DNA of 26,290 nt, taken from assembly GCA_009602725.1 (NCBI GenBank), contig WELB01000090.1, positions 548,510 through 574,799 on the forward strand, read 5' to 3'. This DNA comes from Spirogloea muscicola. Lineage: Eukaryota; Streptophyta; Zygnematophyceae; Spirogloeales; Spirogloeaceae. Every line of letters begins with the position of its first letter. Positions within the stretch are counted from its first letter, which is position 1. The notes beneath the pieces were generated by a model, which saw nothing but the letters and a program-made list of their open reading frames with translations, had not been told where the DNA came from and ran no database searches. Shown in pieces: positions 1 through 11,251 of the stretch. The position numbers and the translations under genes were made by a program.

Positions 1-39
<39 letters not shown>

Positions 40-40
40 G
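1..40. repeat. (CGG)n trinucleotide microsatellite at window edge
   Basis: Thirteen uninterrupted CGG units followed by one G. The tract is cut by the window edge, so its full length is unknown. Similar GC-triplet runs mark the 5' ends of the GSK3 and GDT1 genes further on, so this may be the 5' end of a gene lying to the left, but nothing in the window confirms that. Confidence 0.9.
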
Positions 41-2162
41 GCCGGCCAGCCACGTGTCGCAAGTGTGTAAGGGCTCCAACTTGACTGCGCAATAACGGGG
101 CTAGGCGGGCCGCCCATACCGTTCCGGTTGCCGGCGGCTGCCGTCAGGCACCAGTAAACGGGGCGGTGGACGGCATCTTGACGGGGTCCCTTCTTGACGG
201 GTCCCGTCAACGCACCTGGCTGAGTGAGTGGGCGGGAACGGCCTGTCGGCAACCGAACCGACTTGGGCAGCAACTCTCCACGTGGCGATGTCTTTATCCG
301 GCGATGTGCCAATATCCGACGGCACCCACATTTGCGCCTCTGGATAGCTACAGTTTCCTCGGTCAGCCTAGGTCGTTCCAAGTGCTCGAGCCCTTGCGGG
401 TAGGCCGCACTGTGGATGGGCTACTTCTGTGTCCATTCTTTTGAGCTGGCCTCTCCCAGCCACCAGTTAATCTGGCCGCGCTCGCTTGCTGTTCTGGGTC
501 TCGTCGGGGTGTCTCTTTTCTAGCTGCAATTACTCCGACTTGCGGCTGCTGACTTGGAGTTACTAAGCTCCCAGTCGCTGTAGTGTCTTGCATAGCTGTG
601 TGGTTCTGGCTCCTTCCGGCCCTTTCGACCTTGTTGATTTTTTCTGGGCAATGCACGGCTCTCCGCCCGTTTGCAAGCTGAGGTGGGACCTGGGATACAG
701 TTTTGAAGATGCGCTTGGACTCTCAATTTTTTGCCCTACCGTTTTGAGGATTTGGAGGATGTGGGGCAGTGTCGACAAACCTGGATTCCAGAGGAGGTGA
801 CGACTAGCCCAAAGAGGCCGGCGCCTGTGAAGTCGGCTTCTGAGGCTAGGCTTCCGATTGTCTGCAGCTGCACAAAGGAGGCGGCTGCGTGTCATGCAGC
901 GCAGCTTTCTGATGGCAATTTGGCCAAGTGCTGCCGATGGGCCCTGCATTAGCCCACAAAGTCGATATTGCCATCCTGAGACCAAGCACAGCAACTTGGC
1001 ACTGGCTTATTCTGTAGCAATTTTCATATTCCTTGCCAAAACAGACGCATCTTGAGGACATCCAGGTTGGTATTACCTGCACATTCTGCTGATAATGAGC
1101 TGTCTTGTTTGAAACTGAGCAACAGCATCCCAACCAGTACCCAGTGCTGATGCCCATGACCCATTACCACAGAGGCCAATTGCAGAGCCAGCCACCTGCT
1201 TACTAGGGCCACTCTTGCATACTGTAGCGTGCACGAGGGTCCACAGCGAGACAAGTGCCGAAGGCTTCAACATCCGTCCTGTTCCCAGTAATTATGATCA
1301 TTGACCATTGCTGTGTATATCAATTGGTCTCTGACATTGACTAGCTGGTAACCAGTGGCCTGCAATGGAGCTGCTTGTCTTGCAGCCCTTCTCCGGCTAG
1401 CTGCCTCAGAGTCACAGAAAGCCATTGTAATGCTCTTGTTGCTCACTGGCCTGGCCCTTCGCAGCCACTTGCGCATAGCGGAGGGAGGAGCCTTCCTTCC
1501 ACACACAGCCGCTGGTAGCTTTGCGCGAGACGCAACTTGCTGCTAGTGACGCTGCACCTCTTTGGGCTCTTCGCTGCTGAAGCTCGCCGTGCCCGACTCT
1601 GCCGTGCGCTCTTTCTCGAGGGCGGGCGGCCTTGCTCACCGGCGAGCGAGCGGCATTTTCAAGTAGGGGCTGGCTTCGCACAGCGCACACAGACATACAG
1701 AGCCCCCCTCTCGCCCCATCTTGGCCATCCCATTCCCCCTAGTCTTTGTGATCGGTTCAAATCTGCATTGCAATGCTGTATGTTTTTATTAGACCCTGCG
1801 CTGGCCTGACACACCCATTGCCTCCATCGAAAGAGCTTTTCCTTCTGCACTTGCGTGTCCACTCCCTTGGGCGGGCCCGTCTCGACCACCACCTTCTTTA
1901 AAAGAGCACCTTTACTCCCTCACAGTGATGCTGAGACCCAATACGAATAAACAAGGTCAGGAGTACTTCTGCGCAACACAATATCCCCAACAGTTCTCTC
2001 ACAGCATGTGGTCCGGCTCCAAGGGCAGCATGGCGAGCAGCCCTGCTTCAAAAGCAGCTCGGTCGCTCGTTCAGGTGAACCGTACACGCCTCTCCGTTCG
2101 CTTCAGCGTTAAGAGGCATTCGCCGTGCATTTGCACCTTTGAGTTGCGGGGGGCCGGCTGCT
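41..2162. other. Gene-poor region with repeat pieces; no supported gene
   Basis: Short open frames occur on both strands but none shows a recognisable domain, a consistent codon pattern or exon-like splice flanks continuing into a family match. Two CACGTG palindromes are present (51-56 and 279-284). A LINE-3'-end-like segment sits at about 430-660. A frame at 731-952 (+) reads without interruption for about 70 codons, but its translation is not recognised. The region is best read as intergenic and repeat DNA upstream of the kinase gene. Confidence 0.5.
430..660 (+). repeat. Truncated LINE-family 3' ends (copy A, two overlapping pieces)
   Basis: 430-490 carries the block beginning TGTCCATTC and ending in CCAGTTAATCTGG plus CCGCGCTCGCTTGC. 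This block recurs at 18400-18460 and, more diverged, at 2436-2489. It is followed at about 492-545 by a degenerate version of the LINE coding tail seen intact at 17326-17400 (-) and at 2205-2282 (+). At 545-650 there is a 3' untranslated-like stretch containing GGCTCCTTCCGG, which matches 18343-18420 by eye. The order suggests two 3'-end fragments laid end to end. Boundaries are approximate. Confidence 0.6.
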
Positions 2163-2490
2163 AGTTCCTTTGGCTTGCGGCTGTTGACCAGGGGTATTGA
2201 GCTCTTTTCTGGGTCTCGGCGGAGTGCCTCTTTCCCTGCAGCGAGCTACTCAGACCTGATGTTGCTCGCTCGTGGGTACTGAGCTTCCCTCTGCATCGTT
2301 TCTGTGTTCTGCAGTGTTTTGTAGTGGAGTCCTTTTTCCGGCTCCTCTTTCTTTGGCTTTGAACATTGTCCATTCTATTTTGGGCTGGCTTTGCCAGCCC
2401 CTCTTCTCTATGGGCGCGCACATCTTCTTTTTCCTTGTCCATTCTTTTGGGCTGGCCTCACACAGCCACCAGTTAGTTTGGGAGCGCTGT
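2163..2490 (+). mobile_element. LINE (non-LTR retrotransposon) 3' fragment (copy B)
   Basis: About 2205-2282 reads in frame as the last 20-odd residues of the same polyprotein tail found at 17326-17745 (-), ending in LLARGY and stop TGA at 2280-2282. The following roughly 150 bases match the 3' untranslated region of the 17.3-kb copy closely by eye, including a perfect 8-bp hairpin GGGCTGGC-TTT-GCCAGCCC at 2382-2400. From 2436 a second, related 3'-end block starts. Everything upstream of the final codons is missing, so this is a dead 5'-truncated insertion. Family assignment rests on the longer coding tail of the 17.3-kb copy. Confidence 0.7.
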
Positions 2491-2517
2491 TCTTCTTTCC
2501 AAGGTACAAAGAGCAGA

Positions 2518-2605
2518 CAGCGCAACGAATAGAAGAAGTGGCTCTCCCAATGGGGGCAAGGGCTGAGAAGCCAGCTCGCAAAAAATTAACAAGGCAACGA
2601 ATAGC
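2518..2605. repeat. Dispersed repeat segment shared with about 20170-20245
   Basis: The stretch containing GTGGCTCTCCCAA, then GGGCAAGG and GCCAGC, recurs in the same orientation at about 20190-20235. It follows the LINE 3'-end pieces here and closes the repeat block on the right of the window. It may be part of the same element family or a separate short repeat. Boundaries are approximate. Confidence 0.5.
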
Positions 2606-2619
2606 GCAACGAGAGTTAG

Positions 2620-3399
2620 GTGGAATTCAGTTGGGCGCCCAGGTGAAGAGCCGGCCAGGGGAGCGCCGAGTCAACGCCCGCCCTGCCCGGCCTACCGGCG
2701 CCGCACGATGAGCCACATCGGCGGCCCCGGCACTCGGGGCGACGCTGGCCGCCCGATCGGCGGATGCCCCGCCACGTGGCTGGGCGGGAGAGCCCCGGAT
2801 CGAGCGGCGGGGGCCGCGGCTGCGGGCGGCGCCCCGCCAGTGTCGCAGGCCCAATTGGCAGCATCGCTTGGACGGGCTGGCGACGTCGCACGGGGCCGCA
2901 ATTGAGCACCGATTTGATGCCGCCCGGGTCGGGGTAGGGGAGGGGCCGCAGGTGGGGCTAGATCCATCCCCTCCCCGGCTTTAGAGCAAAGTTATCGACG
3001 GCGGTTCCGTGGTCGAATGTCTCGCTCGGCCGGCAGAGCTGGGCTTGCAGCGCAGGGGGGGCCCCCTCTTCCAGATTTTACAATTCTCGCCGTTATTCAT
3101 TCGGTGCTTAACGGGCGTGCCGATAAGGAGGCCGGGGCCTGCCGATAAAAGCGGGCAAAGGCGGAGGCGGGCACAAGGGCGGCCGTTTTCCCTACCCTCC
3201 GTGCTCCGGGACTTCGCGGCGATGGCGCCCTGACGAGCGCCCCGCGGGCGGCGGCGGCGACAGCGGCGGCGGCCGCAGCGGCGGCCGNGAAGTAGGAGCG
3301 AGGGCCAAAGCCGCGGCGGCGGCGGCGGCTGCGTTGGCGGCCGGATCAGCCGGGCGAGGAGGCCGCCCCGCTGGCGGGGCGCGGGGGCCTCGTCGGCCT
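2620..3399 (+). promoter_or_regulatory. GC-rich 5' region/promoter island of the GSK3 gene
   Basis: A strongly GC-rich stretch with many CpGs leads into the kinase start codon. It holds a CACGTG palindrome (G-box type) at 2773-2778 and imperfect GCGGCG runs at 3243-3330 that contain one ambiguous base at 3287. Open frames on both strands here (for example 2708-2905, +) have the Gly/Ala/Arg/Pro-rich composition expected of GC-rich noncoding DNA. The reading frame of the kinase stays open upstream to about 3334 but has no ATG before 3400. No TATA box is convincing. Confidence 0.45.
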
Positions 3400-3438
3400 A
3401 TGGCATCCGCCAGCGTGGGAGGCCCAGCGGCTTCCCTA

Positions 3439-3470
<32 letters not shown>

Positions 3471-6326
3471 GGGCTCTCACGCTGGCATGAGCGGCAGCCT
3501 GCGGGGCCAGCAGCAGGGCGCCACCAGCGGCAGCGGCGGCGGCGGCGTGGACGCCCTCCCCCGGGAGATGCTCGACATGAAGATACGCGAGGAGGGGGCC
3601 AGCGCCGCCGCCAAGGCGGACAACCACCAAGACGACAAGGTCGGCCTTAGGGATCCACCGTCTCCAGTGTTGCGGCCCGGGTTCGATCCTGTGGCCGCCG
3701 CTGGGATGGCCAATGCCAGGGTTTCCCAGGGCAGGATGTGCTGCTTTAGGAGGACTCCACAGGCAAGGCTTGGCTCACCGAAGCATGCTGTGCATCCTGC
3801 TGCAGGACCTGGAGGCGACCGTCATAGACGGCAACGGCACGGAGACGGGGCACATTATAACCACCACCATGGGCGGCCGGAATGGGGAGCCGAAGAAGAC
3901 CATTAGCTACTCCGCTGAGCGAGTGGTTGGCAATGGATCTTTTGGAGTGGTCTTCCAGGTTGCCTCGAGTTTCCCAGTCCTTTGGGCGACCTGCGTTCCT
4001 CCTGAATCAGCGCAGTTAGTGGACCTCAGACTGCTAATTACTGTGGCCTTTTGCTGTCCTTCTCTATTCCCTGATATATTACGTCGCCATGTGCTCCGGA
4101 CAGGCCACGTGTATAGAGAGTGGGGAGACTGTAGCCATCAAGAAAGTGCTGCAGGATAAACGCTACAAGAACCGCGAGTTGCAGATCATGCGACTTCTGG
4201 ATCACCCCAATATCGTGGCGCTGAAGCACTGCTTCTTCTCGACCACGGACAAGGATGAGCTATACCTCAACCTTGTCCTCGAGTTTGTCCCAGAGACCGT
4301 GTACAGAATCGCGAAGCACTACAACAAGATGAACCAGCGGGTTCCCCTGCTCTATGTTAAGCTCTATACCTATCAGGTATTGCTGGATACAGGCGCGGCT
4401 GGAATTCTGGAGACTCTCGAGCTGTCTATGATATGAGTAGCTTCTCTTTCATGCGCTTGAACACCCTCTGACACATTCATCACCTGGCAGATATGTCGAG
4501 CATTGGCATATATCCATAATGGCATTGGTGTCTGCCATCGAGATATCAAGCCACAGAATCTCTTGGTGAGTATGCATTGCCGCCGCCACTCTCAGTGGCT
4601 GCTCACCATGAAATGCAAGAGGGCTAGGGGTGCATCGCAAGTTGGGTTGCAGCGCTCTTGACTCATGCAGCCAGCTGGCAAAGCTGTGTCTCCTGTAGTG
4701 TACGGAAGTGGGTGTTGATGGGGCAAGGTTCACTCGTTGGCAGCTGATCATCTGTTGTGACCTACTTGCCCTGCATCATGGTGCTTGTCTCATTGCCACT
4801 CGGAGGAGCTTGAGTGACAAGACACGAGCCAATTGCTGGTCTCATAAGCGGGAGACACTCACAGGAGCTGCATGTTTTGCTGTGTCACTCCATCAGATTG
4901 TTGTGTGCAAAACAGCTCCTGACGGCCTGAGAGGTCATGGCTCGCAGGTTAACCCAATCACACATCAACTAAAATTGTGCGACTTTGGAAGCGCCAAAGT
5001 GCTTGTCAAGGGGGAGCCAAACATCTCCTATATATGCTCACGCTATTATAGGGCCCCTGAACTTATATTTGGCGCTACAGAGTACACACCAACTATTGAC
5101 ATCTGGTCAATGGGCTGTGTCATGGCAGAGCTCCTCCTGGGGCAGGTGAGCAGCCCCTAGGCTTGCTTGAGGAATGTTACCAGCGTGTACTGACCTTGTG
5201 AGGTCTTAGAGCTGATCATTGATGTGATTGAAATTTATTCAGATAGGCAGACCTGGTAGCTGCCACTGAGCTTGGGCAAGATCTAACATATTTGGTGTTG
5301 TGCAGCCACTTTTTCCTGGTGAGTCTGGTGTCGACCAACTAGTAGAGATCATCAAGGTCCTTGGCACCCCCACAAGGGAAGAAATCAAATGCATGAATCC
5401 TAACTATACAGAGTTCAAATTTCCGCAGATTAAGGCACACCCGTGGCATAAGGTAAGTAAACCTTCCATCCTCGTGCTTGTTCATCTTCAGATGCTGATT
5501 GGACAAGTCTCTCGTGGGCTACACTATACTCAATCTTGCGCAACTATGTGGCTGTAGGCAAGGATATCTTAAAATCATGACCTTCTTGGTAAATTGTGCT
5601 GCTCAGCAGAAGCTGATTGTACAGCTCAATTTTGGCAGGTCTTCCACAAACGGATGCCGCCGGAGGCTGTAGATCTTGTGTCTCGATTACTTCAATATTC
5701 ACCAAACCTCCGCTGCTCAGCGGTAGGGGGAATGATTTGTGTTTGTCTTTGAGCCTGTCTTTGAGCATGGTGGATGATTGGAATGTGGCGCATTTGTTGC
5801 CATTTTCCAGGGCGTCATCAGCTTCATCTGACTCGTGCTTACAGCCAGCAGCCTACGTGTCTAGGACACAGCCTGTGGCTGCTTGAGTAATGTTAGTAAC
5901 CAGTGTGCATCTTGATGCCCATTGCTAGTGATATCTTGTACTTGTCGTCATACTGACTCACAGTTGCTATGTCTGCCTTATGCAGCTGGAGGCATGCATT
6001 CACCCTTTCTTTGATGAACTCCGAGATCCTTCAACGAGGCTCCCCAATGGTCGAGTCCTTCCGCTGCTCTTTAATTTCAAAGCTCAGGTACTGATTTCCT
6101 ATTTAAGAAGCTCCTTCTGATGCGTTTTGCTGATGCAAAGGGAACTGGGCTGGCATATGATTTGTGCTGTGCTACTGCTATCTTGTAAATTAAAAAATCA
6201 TATGATGGATGGTACTTAAATGCTTGCTTGCAGGAGTTGAAGGGTGCATCCATGGACCTTTTACTACGCCTTATTCCAGAACATGCACGAAAGGAGAACT
6301 CCATGTTCCTGCGAGGCATTGTCTGA
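3400..6326 (+). CDS. GSK3: Shaggy/GSK3-type Ser/Thr protein kinase (9 exons, 454 aa)
   Basis: Exons: 3400-3639, 3806-3958, 4104-4376, 4491-4565, 4948-5145, 5306-5452, 5639-5722, 5986-6087, 6234-6326; all introns are GT-AG and phase 0. Residues 1-80 are a Gly/Ala/Ser-rich tail with a poly-Gly run; residues 95-115 match the plant shaggy leader ([10 protein letters not shown], then [10 protein letters not shown]). The kinase domain is complete: Gly loop GNGSFG (122-127), catalytic Lys144, HRDIKPQN (238-245), DFG (259-261), activation-loop Tyr275 in [12 protein letters not shown], and the C-terminal FDELRDP and LPNGR motifs. The three primed-phosphate pocket residues of GSK3 are present (Arg155, Arg239, Lys264). 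The family phosphorylates pre-phosphorylated substrates in nucleus and cytosol (brassinosteroid and stress signalling in land plants). The start at 3400 is the first in-frame ATG. Length is slightly above the usual 380-420 aa because of the N-terminal tail. Confidence 0.96.
3441..3469 (+). repeat. (GGC)n tract inside GSK3 exon 1
   Basis: About nine GGC units encode the poly-glycine run in the N-terminal tail of the kinase, upstream of the conserved domain. As a triplet tract within a coding exon it can vary in length without breaking the frame. A Ser-Gly-Gly run follows at about 3530-3547. Confidence 0.85.
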
Positions 6327-7688
6327 AGTAGTCAAAGTCGCCCCTCTTAACCACATCACCACTTCCTTCTCAATGTCACACTCTCCTTCTTCCACTGTCA
6401 CTATTGTATTCCTCCATGACAACTTGCCCCTAGTATGTGAGCCAAGCCGATCCAGATGTGCGCCACCTAGTCTCACGAGTCGAGGCAAAAGTGGCTGCCC
6501 AGCCTAGCCTCGACATATGGCTAAGCACACTTTCATAGCCGCTCAGCTGCACAGTCTTGGCTCTGTACTCAGCGCAAGCTGCTTCTAACAGGTACCTCAG
6601 GCTGCTTTCATAGACTTACCCATCCAGTCATTCCCCTGCTCTTGACAAAAGTGCTGTGTACCACGCCCAACTTTCTAACTTTCTAGCAGAATGGGCGCAC
6701 AGCTTAGGCATGCTACAGGGCTCGTCCTGCTTTGGCCCTCCAATGCCCTCTTCTGTGCCCTGGTTGCACATTAGGGGTAAGTGAGGCAGGTTCGCAGGTA
6801 GGAGCCCTGCTCGCAGCTTGGCTCTCAGCTTCGGATGTGCATCTTGGAATACGGGTCATGACATCCTTTGGAGTTGGGTCCTCGGAGTTGTGAGGCGACA
6901 CCTTGCATGCAGTTTTGCCTGCCCAAGGAGGGGAGGTAAGCTTTGTACGCAAAGGCAAGGGATCCAAGTAGAGCGGCCATCGTTGTGTGATGCTAACACT
7001 AGCAGTTTAGGTGCATATGAAAAGGCCCTGATAGTATTGACACGATCACATTGCAACATCGACAGGGTGGCTCTGAGCCTCTGCCAGATCGTTGTGGCTC
7101 CAACACTGCCTGCAAGCTTGGAAGCTTGCTGCCGTGCTTGCAGTCTTTCATATTGCCCTGCTCCACCAGCAAGCAACGAAGGAGCAAAGTAGACATTGGG
7201 CCATTGCTAAGTGCATGAGGGCCTCACGGCTTCACGTGTCTACACATGCTTCTGCAAGGCGAGCATGACAGACTGCAACTGGAAGAACGTCTCGAGCAAT
7301 ATCTGCCCCATGCATGCATTGCTTGGTCTCCTCAGGCAGTAAAAGGCTAACCAGCCCATGAATCCACCGTGCAGTCACCCAAGTCGTATCCTAACATTAC
7401 ACTCCATTCATCAGACAGTAAGTCAAGGCAAATGCTACAAGTCTCACCAGAAGTCTGGCGTGCTCCTACATTTGCAGTCTGTCATGTGGAGAGCCAGTGC
7501 CCAAGCTTCCAGGTCATTGTTGCCCTCTGATTAAGTACAACCCATAACCTGCGCATATGCAGCTTCAAAGGCAGACAAGGTGGACTCTACAACAGTAACC
7601 TGGCCGGCAGCAACACTGCAAGCTGCTTCACTGTAACTAGGGTACTCGTTTGGGAGCCTCTGAATGGCGTCTCAAGTTGACCAAGCCT
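6327..7688. other. Convergent intergenic spacer (GSK3 3' end / GABA-T 3' end)
   Basis: Both flanking genes end here, so this 1.36 kb must hold both 3' untranslated regions. No frame shows a known domain. Frames at 6818-7192 (+) and 6856-7176 (-) overlap each other and have no family features. The chlorophyte polyadenylation word TGTAA is not seen close downstream of the kinase stop. Nothing else is recognised. Confidence 0.6.
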
Positions 7689-10600
7689 TCAAGCACTTGA
7701 CTGGGATGCCTTCGCGGCCACAAACTCCTCTGTACTTCTCAATGCCAGCTTCAAGCCTTCCAGTAGCTCCTGCAGAGTGCACACATCGGAGCATCTGAGC
7801 AAAGTACCAAACTGCCAGAAGATGAGGTGCTCTCTTCCAGCACCTCATCGGTGTTCACTGGTGCGCTCGAGAGGTGTAAAGGCAACAAGCTTTCTTGGTG
7901 ATGAGAAGATGGGTACCATAATTTCATCCTCAGTGATGATGAGAGGTGGCGACATGGCAATGCCATCCCCAATGGTCCGGACGAGGATGCCATTCTTGGC
8001 ACTCTCCGCTCCAAAGTGGAGCCCCACGCCCCACTCTGGTGGGAAGCTCCTTCTGGCCTCCTTGTCAGCAAAAAACTCGATGCCAACAATGAGCCCCACG
8101 CCCCTAACCTCCCCTACTATTGGTGAGCCGCCAAAGGCTTCTCGCATTTCGTCCTGCGCTTGAGCACAAGTACAAAGTCAGGGTGGTCGTGCAGGGAATG
8201 TGATCGTCTGCCGGACAACACATTTTACAAGTAAACACTGTCATCAGTAATTTGCATCGGTTGCAAAGCTTTGTGCAATGCTGGCTCGATCAAGTGCTAA
8301 GACGTCACTCAGGCTCGGCAACCCATATTACTGAACTTGGCACCTGGAATGTGGGTCCGATCCGCCGAACGTATGCGGGCATGTCTCGCTCCTTGTAGAT
8401 CTTGATGGCCTCTAGAGCCACTGCGCACGCCACTGGGTGACCCGAGTATGTGAATCCGTGTGCAAATGTGCCCAGGCTGTTGCTGTGCTCGGATATCTGG
8501 GCATGGACGGATCATGAGCGAGGATGAGAGATAATTATGACTTCCGTGCAAGGCATGTGCAGCACTATGCTTCAGAGTTGCTTAGCCTGGTACATATACT
8601 CTAAGTCCTGAATCTTGTTCACTAACAAGTCCAATACTCCATTTGGAGCTAAAGACTTGAATTGCGTGGAATAACCACACACTCAAGATTACTGGCCCTG
8701 CATGAATGAGCAGCAATGCAAGGCAACTCCGAGCTACATCCAATCCTAGTTTGACGCCTGACATTGTCTTGTGAGACTTCGATGTGGGTAAGCAACGATC
8801 TGGTCACAGTAAGGCAAGGTACAAAGCTGGGGAGAGAGGCCATGTAGTTCAGCAGGCAAGATACTTCCAGAAGGCTGGATGCGCAGAGGTCACATACCAC
8901 GTCAGAGACGTGCTTGCTGATGAGGATGGCGCCAATGGGCTGATAGGCCGACGACAGGGCCTTGGCGAGTGTCACAAGGTCCGGCTGGATGCCATACAAG
9001 TCCGACCCGAACCACGCGCCCAGCCGCCCGAAGCCGCAGACCACCTCGTCGGCAATGAAGAGGATGTCATACTTCCGCAGCACCGCCTGCACGCGCGGGA
9101 AGTAGCCCGAGGGCGGAGGGATGACGCCGCCGGCGCCCATGAGGGGTTCGGCGATGAATGCGGCGATCGTGTCGGGGCCCTCGGCAAGGATGAGCTCCTC
9201 CAAGTTGGCGGCCAGTCGCGCCGAGTAGTCATCCTCACTCTCGCCGGGCCGCCCGTAGCGGTAGTAGTGCGGGCAATCGGTATGCAGCACGAACGGCAGC
9301 GGCAGGTCGAAGCTGCACAGAAGATCCGGCCAGCTCTGCTGTCATTGGCATCACCGTCGGCCGTTCTTTAGTAAGTACACAAGTACCAGGTGGCGCAAGC
9401 CTGCAGGAGTCACAGGAACGGCGCCAAGGAGAAGGTGCCGGACCTTGTGTGCAGCGGCGTAAGGCCAGAGAGCGACGCGGAGACCACCGTGGAGCCGTGG
9501 TACGACTTCTGCCGCGCAATGAAGCGCTTCTTGCGCGGCCGCCCGAGCGCGTTGCTGTAGAACCACACCAACTTCACCTGCCGCAGCCACAGGCGCCGCA
9601 GTGGCGCTCTAGCAGCGGTGAGCCGGCAGCGTGACCGACCTCGGTGCTGGCCGTGGTTCCTGAGACACTGACCATGCTGCAGTTCCACAGCCCATAAGAA
9701 CGTAGTCTTGACAGACCATTGGCGATACCTACAAGACAGTGAAGGCTGACCCAACAAGTTAGACTAAGTAAATTAGAATAACTTGGCGTGTACCTGAGTG
9801 TCATTGGCCTCAGACCCACTGTTGGTGAAGAAGCACTGCGCCATGGGTACCGCCGTGAACAGCCTCGTGAGCTCCTGCTTGCACAGCGCTGCCGCCGGAG
9901 GTTGAGAGGCCCAGAGCAGCACATTGGGCTGGCGCTGTCAGCAAGCAGGGCCCCGGCGGCAGTAGCACCTTGGCGAGCGCGAGCGCAGGCTCAGTCGTGC
10001 GGTTCCAGAAGGAGTGGTAGAAGGGCAGGATGCGCAGCTGCCGCACGGCAGCATCCACGAGCCGCGGCTCGTCGCCGCCCAGAGCCGTGGACCAGAGGCC
10101 CGCCAGCGCGTCCATGTACCGCGTGCCTTGGCTGTCGTACACGTACACGCCTGCCGACCGCTCAATGACCAGCGGCTCGGTGTCTGTCACCTGGCAAGCA
10201 GCCCACGACTCACACACTTAGTGGTGTGGCCAGCACCGGAGGGCCCTGGAGCAGAGCTGCGGGCATTCGGCAGCACTGCTGACGGCAATGGAGCCACAAG
10301 AAGCAGTTGTGGTGAAGCCGCGGGAGCAAAGCCCGCTTGTCGGAGCGCGGAGCGGACCTGCTTGGCGGCCGTGAACGGCGCCAGCATGTCGTGCTTGCGG
10401 TCGCCGGCGGCGGCAGCCCCGGGCTCGGAGCCGCCGCTGCCGGGCGGCTGCCCGGGCGGCCGCAACTCCGGTGCGACCATGCTCTCCTGCGCCAGCCTCT
10501 CGGCGTCGGCCACCGGCTGCTCGTCCACCTGCACCGCCTGCGTGCGCCGACACAGACCGTGGCCACATCGATGGCTGTCGATACTGAGTCCTCACGACCC

Positions 10601-10849
10601 CACTGCATCCAGGCAAAATAATGGTGCAGCTGCAAAAAGGACTTATTGCAGGAGTGCCGAGTCGTAGCGTCTGGCGCAGACGGCAATTTGTAGTCGAAGT
10701 GGAAATGGCAATAGGCTGACACCGCCACAAGGCACCGCAGGCATAGCAGCATGGGCTGGTGGCCTCTGACTCGCTCTAATACCTAGACAAGCGGAGCCGG
10801 GCAGCCGCCTCACCTTCACCCTATTCGCTGCATCGTCTGCGGAGCCCAT
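7689..10849 (-). CDS. POP2: 4-aminobutyrate (GABA) transaminase, class III PLP aminotransferase (9 exons, 512 aa)
   Basis: Exons in transcript order: 10849-10814, 10537-10358, 10190-9969, 9874-9794, 9577-9444, 9312-8898, 8496-8344, 8153-7917, 7769-7689 (stop 7691-7689). All are GT-AG, and the phases close across every junction. The product is collinear with Arabidopsis POP2 (about 504 aa) from [10 protein letters not shown] onward: [38 protein letters not shown], the PLP-contacting Asp306 in [13 protein letters not shown], Schiff-base Lys335 in [10 protein letters not shown], and FPPEWGVG. It converts GABA plus pyruvate or glyoxylate to succinic semialdehyde, a step of the GABA shunt, usually in mitochondria. 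The first ATG gives a 12-codon exon 1 that does not look like a targeting peptide. An Arg/Ser/Ala-rich frame continues upstream without an ATG, so the true N-terminus may differ. Exon 2 could also start three codons later at an alternative AG. Confidence 0.95.
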
Positions 10850-11026
10850 CGTATGCGCCTGAGCCGCGAGGCTGCGCCGCAGAGGCAGGTAGCTGGCTGC
10901 AGAGAAGCTAGGAGCCTGCGTGCCGACTGGACGCTGCTTGCTCAGGACCACGTCCGTTTCTTCTAAGCTGGCCCTTGCCTAGCTACCGCCCCGCTCCTCT
11001 CTCTACTCTCGGGAAAGACGCTGCTT

Positions 11027-11027
<1 letters not shown>

Positions 11028-11122
<95 letters not shown>
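11028..11122. repeat. (CT)n dinucleotide microsatellite, about 95 bp
   Basis: A pure CT run that continues directly into undetermined bases, so its real length is unknown. Poly-Ser/Leu and poly-Arg/Glu frames through it are artefacts of the repeat. Confidence 0.97.
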
Positions 11123-11251
11123 NNNNNNNNNNNNNNNNNNNNNNNNNNNNNNNNNNNNNNNNNNNNNNNNNNNNNNNNNNNNNNNNNNNNNNNNNNNNNN
11201 NNNNNNNNNNNNNNNNNNNNNNNNNNNNNNNNNNNNNNNNNNNNNNNNNNN
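11123..11251. other. Assembly gap (129 N)
   Basis: Undetermined bases flanked on the left by (CT)n and on the right by C-rich DNA. The gap size may be an estimate. It lies 274 bases or more upstream of the transaminase ATG and could hide a 5' exon. Confidence 0.98.

Noticed and set aside
563-994. 143-codon minus-strand frame in the left flank
   Set aside because: It overlaps LINE 3'-end pieces, has no recognisable motif, and its codon use is not distinct from the alternative frames.
2708-2905. 66-codon ATG-initiated plus-strand ORF upstream of GSK3
   Set aside because: Gly/Ala/Arg-rich composition typical of GC-rich noncoding DNA, with competing frames on the other strand and no domain.
3673-3690. 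tRNA T-arm-like GGGTTCGATCC in GSK3 intron 1
   Set aside because: The flanking bases do not form the 5-bp T-stem and no acceptor or anticodon arm is found around it.
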